Shown here piece after piece: positions 39,214 through 47,420 of a DNA stretch of 64,000 nt. The first letter of the stretch is position 1, and the number at the start of each line of letters is the position of its first letter. This DNA comes from Thiocapsa rosea. Lineage in GTDB: Bacteria; Pseudomonadota; Gammaproteobacteria; Chromatiales; Chromatiaceae. The translations under genes and the position numbers were made by a program. The notes beneath the pieces are model-generated. The model was not told where the DNA came from and searched no databases. It worked only from the letters and a program-made list of their open reading frames with translations. The DNA is taken from the NCBI RefSeq assembly GCF_003634315.1, contig NZ_RBXL01000001.1, positions 1,162,501-1,226,500 on the forward strand, in the 5' to 3' direction.

Positions 39214-40467
39214 TCAGATCTCGAAGGCCGGCAACCGCTTCTCGACCGCCACGTTTTTGAGCGTGACGTACTTGGGCAGCCCCTTCTCGAACGGAGGATA
39301 ATCCTCGCCCTGGATCAACGGGATCAGATACTCCTTGCACACCGGCGTGATGCCGAAGCCGTCCTCGGAGATGAAGTCGCGCGGCATGAACTTCTCGACG
39401 TTGGCGACCTCCGACAGCGGTGCCTCGCCGACCTCCCAACGATAGGGATCCTGGCTGACCCGCTTGATGGTCGGCATGATGGCGTTGTGTCCTTCGAGGG
39501 CGAATTGGACGGCGGCCCGTCCCATCGCATAGGCCTGCTCGACGTCGGTCTTTGAGGCCAGATGACGCGCCGCGCGCTGGAGATAATCGGCGACCGCCCA
39601 ATGGAACTTGTAGCCGGTGGCATCCTTGATCATGTTGGCCACGACCGGCGCCGCGCCGCCTAACTGGGCGTGGCCGAAAGCATCGCGCGTGCCCTGCTCG
39701 GCGAGGAAACGCCCGTCCGGATACTTCGCGCCCTCGGAGACCACGATGGTGCAGTAGCCGTGCTGCTCGACCTTCTGCTTGACCGCAGCCAGGAAGCGCT
39801 CTTGGTCGAGCTCGATCTCGGGAAACAGGATCATCACCGGGATGCCGTGATCTTCGACCAATCCGCCCGCCGCGGCGATCCAGCCGGCATGCCGACCCAT
39901 GACTTCGAGCACGAAGATCTTGGTCGAGGTCTTGGCCATGGAGCGTACGTCGAACGAGGCCTCCAGCGTCGAGGTGGCAATGTACTTGGCGACCGAGCCG
40001 AAGCCCGGGCAGCAATCCGTGATCGGCAGATCGTTGTCGACGGTCTTGGGGACGTGGATGGCCTGGACCGGATAGCCCATGGTCTCGGAGAGCTGGGAGA
40101 TCTTGTAGCAGGTGTCGGCTGAATCGCCGCCGCCGTTGTAGAAGAAGTAGCCGATCTCGTGGGCCTTGAAGACCTCGATCAGACGCTCGTACTCACGTTT
40201 GTTGGCCTCCAGGCTCTTCAACTTGTAGCGGCAGGAGCCGAACGCGCCCGAGGGCGTGTAACGCAGCGCGGCAATGGCCTCGTCGGACTCGCGACTGGTG
40301 TCGATCAGGTCCTCGGTCAAGGCCCCGATGATGCCGTTGCGTCCCGCGTAAACCTTGCCGAGCCGCACCGAGTGAAGCCGCGCGGTTTCAATCACGCCGC
40401 ACGCCGAGGCATTGATGACGGCGGTCACGCCGCCGGATTGTGCGTAAAAGGCATTCTTGGCTGTCAT
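39214..40467 (-). CDS. pfp: 6-phosphofructokinase, PPi-dependent type
   Basis: Phosphofructokinase of 417 residues. The nucleotide site reads NGGGDSADT (111-119) where ATP enzymes have GGDGS, and the catalytic loop is PKTVDNDLP with Lys141 in place of the Gly found in ATP-PFKs. Both changes mark pyrophosphate-dependent enzymes, which run reversibly between fructose 6-phosphate and fructose 1,6-bisphosphate. MGRHAGWIAAAGGL is conserved. The upstream neighbour on the same strand is ubiI, past repeat copy 11. Confidence 0.93.
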   Translation of the reverse strand: MTAKNAFYAQSGGVTAVINASACGVIETARLHSVRLGKVYAGRNGIIGALTEDLIDTSRESDEAIAALRYTPSGAFGSCRYKLKSLEANKREYERLIEVFKAHEIGYFFYNGGGDSADTCYKISQLSETMGYPVQAIHVPKTVDNDLPITDCCPGFGSVAKYIATSTLEASFDVRSMAKTSTKIFVLEVMGRHAGWIAAAGGLVEDHGIPVMILFPEIELDQERFLAAVKQKVEQHGYCTIVVSEGAKYPDGRFLAEQGTRDAFGHAQLGGAAPVVANMIKDATGYKFHWAVADYLQRAARHLASKTDVEQAYAMGRAAVQFALEGHNAIMPTIKRVSQDPYRWEVGEAPLSEVANVEKFMPRDFISEDGFGITPVCKEYLIPLIQGEDYPPFEKGLPKYVTLKNVAVEKRLPAFEI

Positions 40468-40497
40468 GTCTGTCCCCTTATCTTTCGGTGCTTGTCG

Positions 40498-40583
40498 TTA
40501 AACCGCGCCGGGCGCGGTATGCGTTGTTTTTCGATGGCATTCGCCCCGGCAGACCTGACGACCGCCGGAGCCGGCGCGGTTCA
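40498..40583. repeat. 85-bp TIR element copy 11 (single)
   Basis: TTAAACCGCGC...GGCGCGGTTCA, GCGC class, inverted relative to copies 5B and 6 (GGGCGCGGTATGCG). It lies between the ubiI stop and the pfp start. Confidence 0.85.
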
Positions 40584-40638
40584 GGTCAGCAATCGGTGCG
40601 GAAAAAGCACGCCGGCATGCCTGCCGCTCGGACCGCAC

Positions 40639-41901
40639 TCAAAGGGAACGCGCGAGCGGCGGCAGGTCGCTTCCCAGCCCGAGCGCACGCTCCATGAAGA
40701 GCGCCTTGATCGGGCCGATTCGGTCGGTCAGGGTCAACCCGAGGCTGCGCGCTGCAGCGAGCGGCGGGGCTTCGTTGCTGAAGGTCCGTTTGATCAGATC
40801 CATCGCGGCGAGCATGGCGGTATTGTCACCGCGGCGCGCTCGCTCGTAATGGCGCAGCGCCCAGATGCCTGCGATGTCGCGTCCCCGCTCCAGCGCGAGA
40901 TCGATCGCCGCCGCCAACTCGGCGGCGTCGAGGAACCCCAGGTTGACGCCCTGCCCGGCGAGCGGATGGACCGCGTGGGCGGCGTCGCCGACCAGGGCCA
41001 ACCCCGGCAGGACGTACTGCTTGGCGTGCTGGAGTCGCAGCGGAAAGGCCGCGCGCGGGCCTTCGACGACAAGCGCGCCGAGCCGCGCCTCGGAGGCGTC
41101 CGTCACGGCCGCCGAGAAGGCCGCATCGCCCATCCCCAGCACCTCGGAGGCACGCTCCTCGGTGGCGGACCACACGATCGAGCAGCGACCGTCGGCCAGC
41201 GGCAGCAGGGCCAGTGGACCGGTCGGCAGAAAGCGCTGCCACGCGGTATCTTCGTGCCACTCCTGCGGCCGGACGTTGGCCACGATCGCGCGCTGGTCGT
41301 AGTCCCGGCCTTCGGTCTCGATACCCGAGAGCTCGCGCACCAGTGAATCGCGTCCGTCCGCGGCGACCAGCAGACGACCCGCAATGACCTGCCCGTCACC
41401 CAGCACCACCCGCGATTCGGTCTCCGTGCGCTCGATCTCGACGATGGACGCAGGGCAGACGAGCCGTATGTCCGGCGAGGTTTCCAGCGTCTCCCAGAGC
41501 GCCAACTGGATGACGCGGTTCTCGACGATGTGCCCGAGATCGGGCTCGCCGAGCGATTGGGCATCGAAATGGATGCTCCCGCCGCCGAGTGCATCCCACA
41601 CACACATCTTGCGATAGGGGTTGGCGCCGAGTGCGGCGATGCGCTCCCACGCGCCGAGGCGCGCGAGGATGCGCTGACTCGCGCGACTCAGGGCCGAGAC
41701 ACGCAGGTCGATCTCGCCCGCGGGCCATTCGCGCCGCGGCTCCCGGGTCTCGATGACCGCGATCCGCAGCCCCTTGCCGGAACAGGCGCGGGCGAGTGCG
41801 GCCCCGACCATTCCACCGCCGACCACGACCAGGTCGAACAACGACTCCTGCGATGCGCTCGTGTCCGGAACGCGCGACGACATCGGCTCAGTTTCGTGCA
41901 T
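40639..41901 (-). CDS. ubiI: FAD-dependent ubiquinone hydroxylase (UbiI/VisC-like)
   Basis: Flavin monooxygenase (420 residues) of ubiquinone synthesis; UbiI hydroxylates ring carbon 5. The dinucleotide fold GGGMVGAALARACSGKGLRIAVIE, the DG motif AADGRDSLVR and the FAD block ALVGDAAHAVHPLAGQGVNLGF are clear. The start at 41901 has GGAG upstream and overlaps the ubiH stop by 14 bases; Met at 41883 is an alternative. Its order after ubiH matches E. coli ubiH-ubiI. Confidence 0.93.
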   Translation of the reverse strand: MHETEPMSSRVPDTSASQESLFDLVVVGGGMVGAALARACSGKGLRIAVIETREPRREWPAGEIDLRVSALSRASQRILARLGAWERIAALGANPYRKMCVWDALGGGSIHFDAQSLGEPDLGHIVENRVIQLALWETLETSPDIRLVCPASIVEIERTETESRVVLGDGQVIAGRLLVAADGRDSLVRELSGIETEGRDYDQRAIVANVRPQEWHEDTAWQRFLPTGPLALLPLADGRCSIVWSATEERASEVLGMGDAAFSAAVTDASEARLGALVVEGPRAAFPLRLQHAKQYVLPGLALVGDAAHAVHPLAGQGVNLGFLDAAELAAAIDLALERGRDIAGIWALRHYERARRGDNTAMLAAMDLIKRTFSNEAPPLAAARSLGLTLTDRIGPIKALFMERALGLGSDLPPLARSL

Positions 41902-43126
41902 CGGCCTTCTCCAAAGGAACCCCGCAGGCGAGGCGGGGCAAACGCCCGCCCACGCCCATGAACCGCTGCGCCACGCGATGGCGCGCCGGGGGGATGAGAT
42001 CCAGACCCAGCATGGCCGCGTTGCGGGCGAACCGCAGGGGCGTCCAGGGGTTGACGAAGACACGGGCGAGCAGATCGGTCAGCCGTGCGGTGCTCGGCTG
42101 ATCCGACCCGCGCCAGCCCCGATAGTCCGAGAGGGCCGCCGGGCCGCCGAGATCCGCACCCGCACGGGCGCTCTGGGCGATGACCTCGGCAAGGGCGGCG
42201 ACGTCGCGCAGACCCAGATTGAAGCCTTGGCCGGCCACCGGATGGAGGGTGTGTGCCGCGTTGCCGATCAGCACGACACGCGGCTGCACCGGGTTGCGCG
42301 TCAGCACCAGCTTCAGGGGATAGGCGCGTCGCGGACCCACCTGCAGAAAACGCCCGAGCCGGTAGCCGAAGCGCGCTTGCAGGCGCGCCAGGAATGCCTC
42401 GTCCGAGAGAGCGAGCAGCGTGCTCGTCTCCTCGCCGCGACAGGTCCAGACCACCGAGTAGCGTCCACCCGTCATCGGCAGCAGGGCCAACGGACCGGTG
42501 TCGGTGAAGCGCTCGAAGGCCACGCCGTTGCGCGGACGATCGGGAGAGACGGTCGTGATCACGGCGTCTTGCTCGTAACGCTCGTCACGGGTTTCGAGAT
42601 CGAGCTGCCGGCGCACCGCCGAATCGCCGCCGTCGGCCGCGACCAACAGCGCGGCACTCAGGCGCAAACGCGCCTCCCCGTGCTGCACCCCGAGCTCGAC
42701 TCGGTCGGCCGTGACGCGATGCTCCAGGAGCCGTGCCGGGCAGAGCAGCTCCACGTCCGGCGACAACGCGAGCGCGGAGCGAATCGCGGCCCCCATCACG
42801 CGCGCCGGGGCGACGTAGCCGAGGGCTTCCACACCCGCATCGTCCGGACCGAGCCGCGTGAACCCGCAATGCCCGCGATCGGAGACATGGACCTGCCGAA
42901 TCGGCTCCGCCTCCGGGGCGATGTCCGGCCAGACGCCGATGGCTTCGAGGATCCGGCGGCTGCCCCAGGACAAGGCAATGACGCGCTCGTCGTAGCTCGG
43001 CTGGTGCTCGGCCGAGGCCGGTACCGCCTCCACGACCGCGATCCGCAGCCCGCAGCCGGACAGCGCGCAGGCCAGGCTGCCGCCGACCAAGCCTCCGCCG
43101 ATGATGACCAGATCGTATTCGTGCAT
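41888..43126 (-). CDS. ubiH: 2-octaprenyl-6-methoxyphenol hydroxylase UbiH
   Basis: FAD monooxygenase (412 residues) hydroxylating ring carbon 1 in ubiquinone synthesis. It has GGGLVGGSLACALSGCGLRIAVVE, VAADGGDSAVRRQL and LIGNAAHTLHPVAGQGFNLGLRD. UbiH is favoured because the gene lies directly downstream of pepP. The Shine-Dalgarno AAAGG is partly formed by the end of repeat copy 12A (TTTAAAGG). Confidence 0.94.
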   Translation of the reverse strand: MHEYDLVIIGGGLVGGSLACALSGCGLRIAVVEAVPASAEHQPSYDERVIALSWGSRRILEAIGVWPDIAPEAEPIRQVHVSDRGHCGFTRLGPDDAGVEALGYVAPARVMGAAIRSALALSPDVELLCPARLLEHRVTADRVELGVQHGEARLRLSAALLVAADGGDSAVRRQLDLETRDERYEQDAVITTVSPDRPRNGVAFERFTDTGPLALLPMTGGRYSVVWTCRGEETSTLLALSDEAFLARLQARFGYRLGRFLQVGPRRAYPLKLVLTRNPVQPRVVLIGNAAHTLHPVAGQGFNLGLRDVAALAEVIAQSARAGADLGGPAALSDYRGWRGSDQPSTARLTDLLARVFVNPWTPLRFARNAAMLGLDLIPPARHRVAQRFMGVGGRLPRLACGVPLEKADARN

Positions 43127-43134
43127 GGTTGCCT

Positions 43135-43222
43135 TTAAACCGCGCCCGGTGCGGTATGCGTGATGTGTTTGAGTGGCTTGGCCGCAGCAGCTCCGACGAC
43201 TGTCGGAGCCGGCGCGGTTTAA
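43135..43222. repeat. 85-bp TIR element copy 12A (first of a pair)
   Basis: TTAAACCGCGC...GGCGCGGTTTAA, GCGC class, with internal GCTCCGACGACTGTCGGAGC palindrome. The pair 12A-12B is a composite in inverted orientation: the spacer 43223-43243 (AGTACTATAAAATATTAAAT) is the complement of the spacers at 10850 and 50800. Confidence 0.88.
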
Positions 43223-43243
43223 AGTACTATAAAATATTAAATT

Positions 43244-43328
43244 CTAAACCGCGTCTCACCGAGATCGTGGACATCTCCAAAGCCAAACGCGAAATGAAAA
43301 TGACGCATGTCGCTCCGGATGCGGTTTA
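43244..43328. repeat. 85-bp TIR element copy 12B (second of a pair)
   Basis: CTAAACCGCGTC...GGATGCGGTTTA. Reversed, its interior matches copies 2A, 4A and 16A. Its terminal TTA is the TAA stop of pepP. Confidence 0.87.
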
Positions 43329-44633
43329 GTTGTCCGCCATCAGGGATTCGATCGCGTCGGGCTCCTTCGGTGCCGCGGCCGAGAGGATCTCGTTGCCCGA
43401 CTCCGTAATCAGCACATCGTCCTCGATGCGGATCCCGATCTGTCGATAGGGCTCCGGAATCTCGTCCGAATCGGCCAAATAGAGCCCGGGCTCCACCGTC
43501 AACACCATCCCGGGCTCGAAGGGCCGCCACGCGCCTTTCTCTTTATAGCTTCCCACATCATGGACATCCATCCCCAACCAATGACCGGTGCGGTGCATAT
43601 AGTAGGGCTTGTGTGCCTCCTCCTTGATCAGCTCGGCGAGCTTACCCTTGAGCAGGCCGAGATGGATCAGCCCCTTGGTCAAGACCTTGACCGCCTCGTC
43701 GTGGGGCTCGTTCCAGAGATTGCCGGGCTTGGCCTTGCCGATCGCAGCCAACTGCGCCTCGAGCACCAGCTCGTAGAGCGCGCGCTGCGGCGCACTGAAG
43801 CGCCCGTTCACGGGAAAGGTTCGGGTGATGTCGGAGGCGTACCCGCCGAGTTCGCACCCGGCATCGATCAAGACGAGATCACCGTCGCGCAGCGGCGCCC
43901 GGTTCTCGACGTAGTGCAGGATGCAGCCATTGGCGCCGCCGCCGACAATGGGCGAGTAGGCCTGATCGCGCGCACCCGATGCGGCGCATACATGATGAAA
44001 CTCGGCCTCGAGCCGGGACTCGTTCATGCCGGGTTCGCAGATCTGCATCAGCCGCCGGTGGGCGGCGGCGGAGATCTCAGCGGCTCGGCGCATCTGTTTG
44101 ATCTCGGCAGCGCTTTTGCGCAGCCGCATCTCGTGCAGGACCGACTCGATGGTCACGAAGGTCTCGGGCGCACTGGCGCCGGCGCGGACGTTGGCCCGAA
44201 CCCGGTTCACCCAGCCCATGATCTGCGCGTCGAGCGCCGCATCGCTGCCGATCGGAAAATACAGGCGCTCGCGCCCGTCGATCAGGGTCGGCATGACCGT
44301 ATCGAGCTCGCTCAGGGGATACGCCTGATCGGCGCCGAAGTCCGCCGTTGCACCATCCACACCCGCGCGCCGACCGTCCCACTGCTCGCGCTCCGGATCA
44401 CGAGGCCGACAAAAGAGCACGTACTCGCCATCTTTGCGTTTCGGCGCAATCACGGCGAAGGCATCGGGCTCGGAGAAGCCGGTCAGATAGACGAAGTCGC
44501 TGTTCTGGCGAAAGGGGTAGTGGACATCGCGATTGCGCACGACCTCGCGTGCGGCCGGAAGGATCGCGATGCCGTTCGGGCCGATCGCGTGCGCCAGGGC
44601 GCGACGGCGTCGCTTGTACTCGGTCGCCGTCAT
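43326..44633 (-). CDS. pepP: Xaa-Pro aminopeptidase
   Basis: Metallopeptidase (435 residues) that removes N-terminal residues preceding proline. The creatinase-like N-domain is followed by a pita-bread M24 domain with metal ligands in LVLIDAGCELGGYASDITRTFPV, HRTGHWLGMDVHDVG, VLTVEPGLY and RIEDDVLIT. It overlaps the upstream ygfB stop by four bases. The TAA stop is the end of repeat 12B, which with 12A separates pepP from ubiH. Confidence 0.96.
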   Translation of the reverse strand: MTATEYKRRRRALAHAIGPNGIAILPAAREVVRNRDVHYPFRQNSDFVYLTGFSEPDAFAVIAPKRKDGEYVLFCRPRDPEREQWDGRRAGVDGATADFGADQAYPLSELDTVMPTLIDGRERLYFPIGSDAALDAQIMGWVNRVRANVRAGASAPETFVTIESVLHEMRLRKSAAEIKQMRRAAEISAAAHRRLMQICEPGMNESRLEAEFHHVCAASGARDQAYSPIVGGGANGCILHYVENRAPLRDGDLVLIDAGCELGGYASDITRTFPVNGRFSAPQRALYELVLEAQLAAIGKAKPGNLWNEPHDEAVKVLTKGLIHLGLLKGKLAELIKEEAHKPYYMHRTGHWLGMDVHDVGSYKEKGAWRPFEPGMVLTVEPGLYLADSDEIPEPYRQIGIRIEDDVLITESGNEILSAAAPKEPDAIESLMADN

Positions 44634-45256
44634 GACTCGGGCACGTGAGCGCGGGCGACGACGCGCTCCTGATAGATCGTCATGGCCGCAACCCGGATGA
44701 ATTCGCTCACTTCGGTCAACGCCTCTTCGTTTTGCTCGTCGTCGTCGAGTCCATCGAGATCCATGCGGGTCACGTCGGTAAAATCACGCAGGATCTCGCT
44801 CGTCTCGGCAGAGGGCTGCGCACCGGTATGATCGAGTGTTCCCCACGCGTAGAGAAACCCGCGAACCCAGTCATAGAGGGCCGTCGCCCGTTCTGCAAGG
44901 GGTCGGGCGTCATCGGGTAAGAACAGGACGAGGCCGAATTCGGATCCCTCGAGTTCCTTGCGCGTCAGGCGCGCCAGCTCCCCCAGGGCCTCGCGCCCCT
45001 CTTGGATCGACAGATCGCCCGGCTCAGCCTCGGCGTCGGGCCTGATCTGTTGCAGCCAAGTGGACTCGGGGTCCGCATCGCCGCCGCACATCAGGCCGCA
45101 GAGGATGCCGTGGGCCTCGCTGGGCGTTGCGCAAAGTGCGCCCGCCGCCAGATAACGGGCAAGCCGAGCGTCGTCGATATTCGTGGCAACCTCCTCTCGG
45201 GGGGACGGGGCGGGAAACGGGGATGGGCACAGGAAGATCAAAAGCCCCGCGACCAT
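44630..45256 (-). CDS. ygfB: UPF0149 (YgfB/YecA) family protein
   Basis: Conserved protein of unknown role, usually next to pepP. The family pattern AHGILCGLMCGGDADPESTWL and the C-terminal acidic helix segment EEALTEVSEFIRVAAMTIY are clear. The frame has an ATG at 45256 without a clear Shine-Dalgarno, giving 24 extra residues. A perfect GAGGAGG lies at 45190-45196 with no ATG, GTG or TTG at the right distance in frame, so the real start may be non-canonical (ACG at 45184, AAT, or ATC at 45178). Confidence 0.87.
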   Translation of the reverse strand: MVAGLLIFLCPSPFPAPSPREEVATNIDDARLARYLAAGALCATPSEAHGILCGLMCGGDADPESTWLQQIRPDAEAEPGDLSIQEGREALGELARLTRKELEGSEFGLVLFLPDDARPLAERATALYDWVRGFLYAWGTLDHTGAQPSAETSEILRDFTDVTRMDLDGLDDDEQNEEALTEVSEFIRVAAMTIYQERVVARAHVPES

Positions 45257-45340
45257 GCGATAATAGCATGCGCTTTCGCGTGATTGACCGCCCTCCGCAC
45301 GCCTTCTATAGTGCGACCAACTTCAACGGAGTCGTGGACT

Positions 45341-45550
45341 TTGGCACATTTCGACCTCGACCAATTGGAACAACAGGTGGAGACTTTGATCCGCTTGAAC
45401 CAGCGCCTGCGCGACGAAAACAAATCGCTGCGGGCTCGCCAGGAGACGCTGGTCGGCGAGCGCGGCGAGCTGATCGAAAAGACCGAGCAAGCACGCAGTC
45501 GAGTCGAGGCCATGTTGTCGCGTTTGCGCGCGATGGAGGAGAGTCTGTGA
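45341..45550 (+). CDS. ZapB-like small coiled-coil protein (TIGR02449 type)
   Basis: 69-residue coiled-coil protein (LDQLEQQVETLIRLNQRLRDENKSLRARQETLVGERGELIEK) always found beside zapA. It resembles ZapB in form and is likely to bundle FtsZ indirectly (inference). The start is TTG at 45341 with ACGGAG about 10 bases upstream. The stop overlaps the zapA start (GTGA). Confidence 0.85.
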   Translation: MAHFDLDQLEQQVETLIRLNQRLRDENKSLRARQETLVGERGELIEKTEQARSRVEAMLSRLRAMEESL

Positions 45551-45876
45551 GCGACGAGCCGGTTCAGGTCAGCATCAGGATCCTCGACAAGGACTACCGA
45601 ATCGCCTGCGCGCCGCATGAGGAGCAAGGACTGCGCGAATCGGCACGCATTCTCGACGGCAAGATGCGGGAGATCCGCAAGACCGGTCGCGTCATCGGCA
45701 CCGACCGCATCGCCGTGATGGCCGCGCTCAATATTGCCCATGAGCTGTTTCAGCTTCGGAGAACCCGCGTCGTGGACAGCGGCGAGCTCGACCCTCGGCT
45801 TGCGCTCCTGCAGGAGCGAGTCGCGCAAGCGCTGGCGGGCGAACAGGCGCTGGACGCGTCGGACGAAAGGGTATAG
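45547..45876 (+). CDS. zapA: cell division protein ZapA
   Basis: FtsZ-associated protein (109 residues) that cross-links FtsZ filaments at midcell. It has the ZapA N-terminus VSIRILDKDYRIACAPHEEQGLRESARILDGKM and a C-terminal coiled coil. The start is GTG at 45547, overlapping the previous stop. 6S RNA and fau follow, as in most gammaproteobacteria. Confidence 0.94.
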   Translation: MSDEPVQVSIRILDKDYRIACAPHEEQGLRESARILDGKMREIRKTGRVIGTDRIAVMAALNIAHELFQLRRTRVVDSGELDPRLALLQERVAQALAGEQALDASDERV

Positions 45877-45888
45877 CCTCTGGTCTTA

Positions 45889-46085
45889 AGACATCCCCTG
45901 CAGTGTCCGACAGTGGCCTGGGTAATTTCTTGAGCCTAATCACTGCCCTGGGGACATAGAAGTGAGGCTGTTGTGCAAGTCCGCCTTCGAGCGGGAAGCC
46001 TGAAGCCGATCCAAGTGTCCCCACTTGAACCTCTTGGTTCAAGAACAAAGGTCTGCGACGGCACAGGCGGGGGGTGTCCCCTTCT
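45889..46085 (+). ncRNA. ssrS: 6S RNA
   Basis: The zapA-fau interval carries a 6S RNA: a closing stem (GACATCCCCTGC near 45890 with GCGGGGGGTGTC near 46067), a central bulge flanked by CCTGGGTAA and CCCTGGGGACA, and the 3' domain ACTTGAACCTCTTGGTTCAAG plus GTCTGCGACGGCAC. The latter closely matches E. coli 6S (CTTGAACCAAGGGTTCAAG, CCTGCGGCGGCATC). 6S RNA mimics an open promoter and binds sigma-70 RNA polymerase. Ends are approximate. Confidence 0.9.
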
Positions 46086-46095
46086 TACGTCCGCT

Positions 46096-46707
46096 ATGCC
46101 TCATCTCAAACGTCTTCGCCAAACACTGCGTTCAGGCCGTCGGGCATTGAGCGGCCGGTCTCAACGTCACCATTCACGCCTTGTTGCTCGGATGTTTCGT
46201 CGCGACATCCGGTTTCGACGCGCCGACCGGATTGCGGCCTACTGGCCCGCCGATGGCGAGCTCGATCCACGCCCCCTGCTGAAAGACGCGCTCAAGGGCG
46301 GAAAAGCCATCTATCTTCCGGTATTGAGCCGAAGCATCGGCGATCGAACGCGGGTCAAGCTCCGCTTCGTGCGTTGGATAACCGGCGAGACGATGCACCT
46401 CAATCGCTTCGGTATCCCCGAGCCCACGCGACGCGGCCGACATATCCGGCCCGTTTGCCATCTCGACCTGATCCTGGTCCCCTTGGTGGGATTCGACAGC
46501 GCGTGCAACCGCATCGGCATGGGCGGCGGCTACTACGATCGGACCCTGGCCTATCTGAAGGTCCGCCGATACTGGCGGCGACCCCGACTGATCGGCGTCG
46601 CGCACGAGTGCCAGCGCATCGAGAAGATCGAGACTCGCCCCTGGGACATCCCGCTCGACGCGGTCGTGACCGAACGGCGGGTCTATTTTAGATCGCGTCC
46701 CGAGTAA
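46096..46707 (+). CDS. fau: 5-formyltetrahydrofolate cyclo-ligase
   Basis: Converts 5-formyl-THF to 5,10-methenyl-THF using ATP (203 residues; also called YgfA). The signature IGMGGGYYDRTLAYL, the LVPLVGFD block and the PADGELDPRPLL segment are present. The ATG at 46096 follows 6S RNA by about 10 bp, the conserved ssrS-fau pairing in which both come from one transcript. Confidence 0.94.
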   Translation: MPHLKRLRQTLRSGRRALSGRSQRHHSRLVARMFRRDIRFRRADRIAAYWPADGELDPRPLLKDALKGGKAIYLPVLSRSIGDRTRVKLRFVRWITGETMHLNRFGIPEPTRRGRHIRPVCHLDLILVPLVGFDSACNRIGMGGGYYDRTLAYLKVRRYWRRPRLIGVAHECQRIEKIETRPWDIPLDAVVTERRVYFRSRPE

Positions 46708-46773
46708 GGTGGTTTCCGGAAAAGGATCTACCGACAGAGCCGAAACCAAGGTCAGTCGTCGAAGGGTCTACTC

Positions 46774-46797
46774 GTTGTCGTTGTCGTTGTCGTTGTC
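46774..46797. repeat. GTTGTC array, direct only
   Basis: Four GTTGTC units with no GACAAC arm nearby, unlike the other five loci. It lies after fau in the 694-bp fau-ilvA intergenic region, which contains only repeats. Confidence 0.88.
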
Positions 46798-46849
46798 GGA
46801 CTCCGGACGAACCGATCCTTCCTCGCACACCCGATCGGCCGGAAGCAAC

Positions 46850-46922
46850 GTCGCGAAGCGGCGTGCCCCCGGGATAGACGACGTGCAGTCGTCTATCCCG
46901 GGGAGTGTCGCCGCTTCGCGAC
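46850..46922. repeat. long hairpin, two near-perfect 33-bp arms
   Basis: Left arm 46850-46882 (GTCGCGAAGCGGCG...GGGATAGACGAC) and right arm 46888-46922 (GTCGTCTATCCCGGGG...CGCCGCTTCGCGAC) pair except for a small internal mismatch, around a GTGCA loop. No T-run follows, so classical termination is unlikely. No other copy is in the window. Confidence 0.88.
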
Positions 46923-47118
46923 GACTGTCGACGTCACTTCCGACCCATCGTCTGCGCAGTTGGGATGTTGATTCCCGGAAATCGCCTAGTAGCCCTAGCC
47001 CTAGCCAAGGGATCTCTCAACCTCCTCTGGAGCCCGCCCCCGGTGTGCGACGCGATGTATAGCGAATTCCGGAAACACGGGTGCCAAGCCGCGCACCCGT
47101 CCGATATGCCGGCGGTGT

Positions 47119-47144
47119 GTTGGGCACGCTGCGCTTTGCCCAAC
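47119..47144. repeat. 26-bp GTTGGGCACGCTGCGCTTTGCCCAAC palindrome
   Basis: Interrupted palindrome whose reverse complement occurs exactly at 59095-59120. Such short intergenic palindromes are frequent in gammaproteobacteria. Confidence 0.85.
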
Positions 47145-47174
47145 CAACGTTTCTCGTGAGGCGTTGGCGCGGGG

Positions 47175-47205
47175 AGGATGGGTTTCGCTTCGCTCTACCC
47201 ATCCT
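47175..47205. repeat. AGGATGGGT...ACCCATCCT palindrome
   Basis: Inverted repeat around TTCGCTTCGCTCT, preceded by GCGTTGGCGCGGGG. The same GGATGGGTTTCGCT core forms the 54-bp tandem units at 33401-33555. Confidence 0.85.
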
Positions 47206-47225
47206 ACGTGTGTCTCCATTTCCGG

Positions 47226-47312
47226 TTAAACCACGTCTCCGCCAAGCGCCCTGGATGCACCAAACGCCGAACTCACTTGAAAATTCAGCATCTCGCTCTG
47301 GACGCGGTTTAA
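47226..47312. repeat. 85-bp TIR element copy 13A (first of a pair)
   Basis: TTAAACCACGTC...GACGCGGTTTAA. The interior GGATGCACCAAACGCCGA is shared with copy 4B. The spacer 47313-47336 is CCCCTAAATCGTTTTTTCAT. Confidence 0.87.
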
Positions 47313-47336
47313 CCCCCTAAATCGTTTTTTCATCAT

Positions 47337-47420
47337 CTAAACCGCGCCTTGCCGAGGCCGTTGTTCGCGAAGATGCAGCGGCCACGCCGCGCCCTCGCAA
47401 ATCATTCCGAGCGCGGTTTA
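47337..47420. repeat. 85-bp TIR element copy 13B (second of a pair)
   Basis: CTAAACCGCGC...GAGCGCGGTTTA, GCGC class. The ilvA reading frame enters this element and ends within it. Confidence 0.86.
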
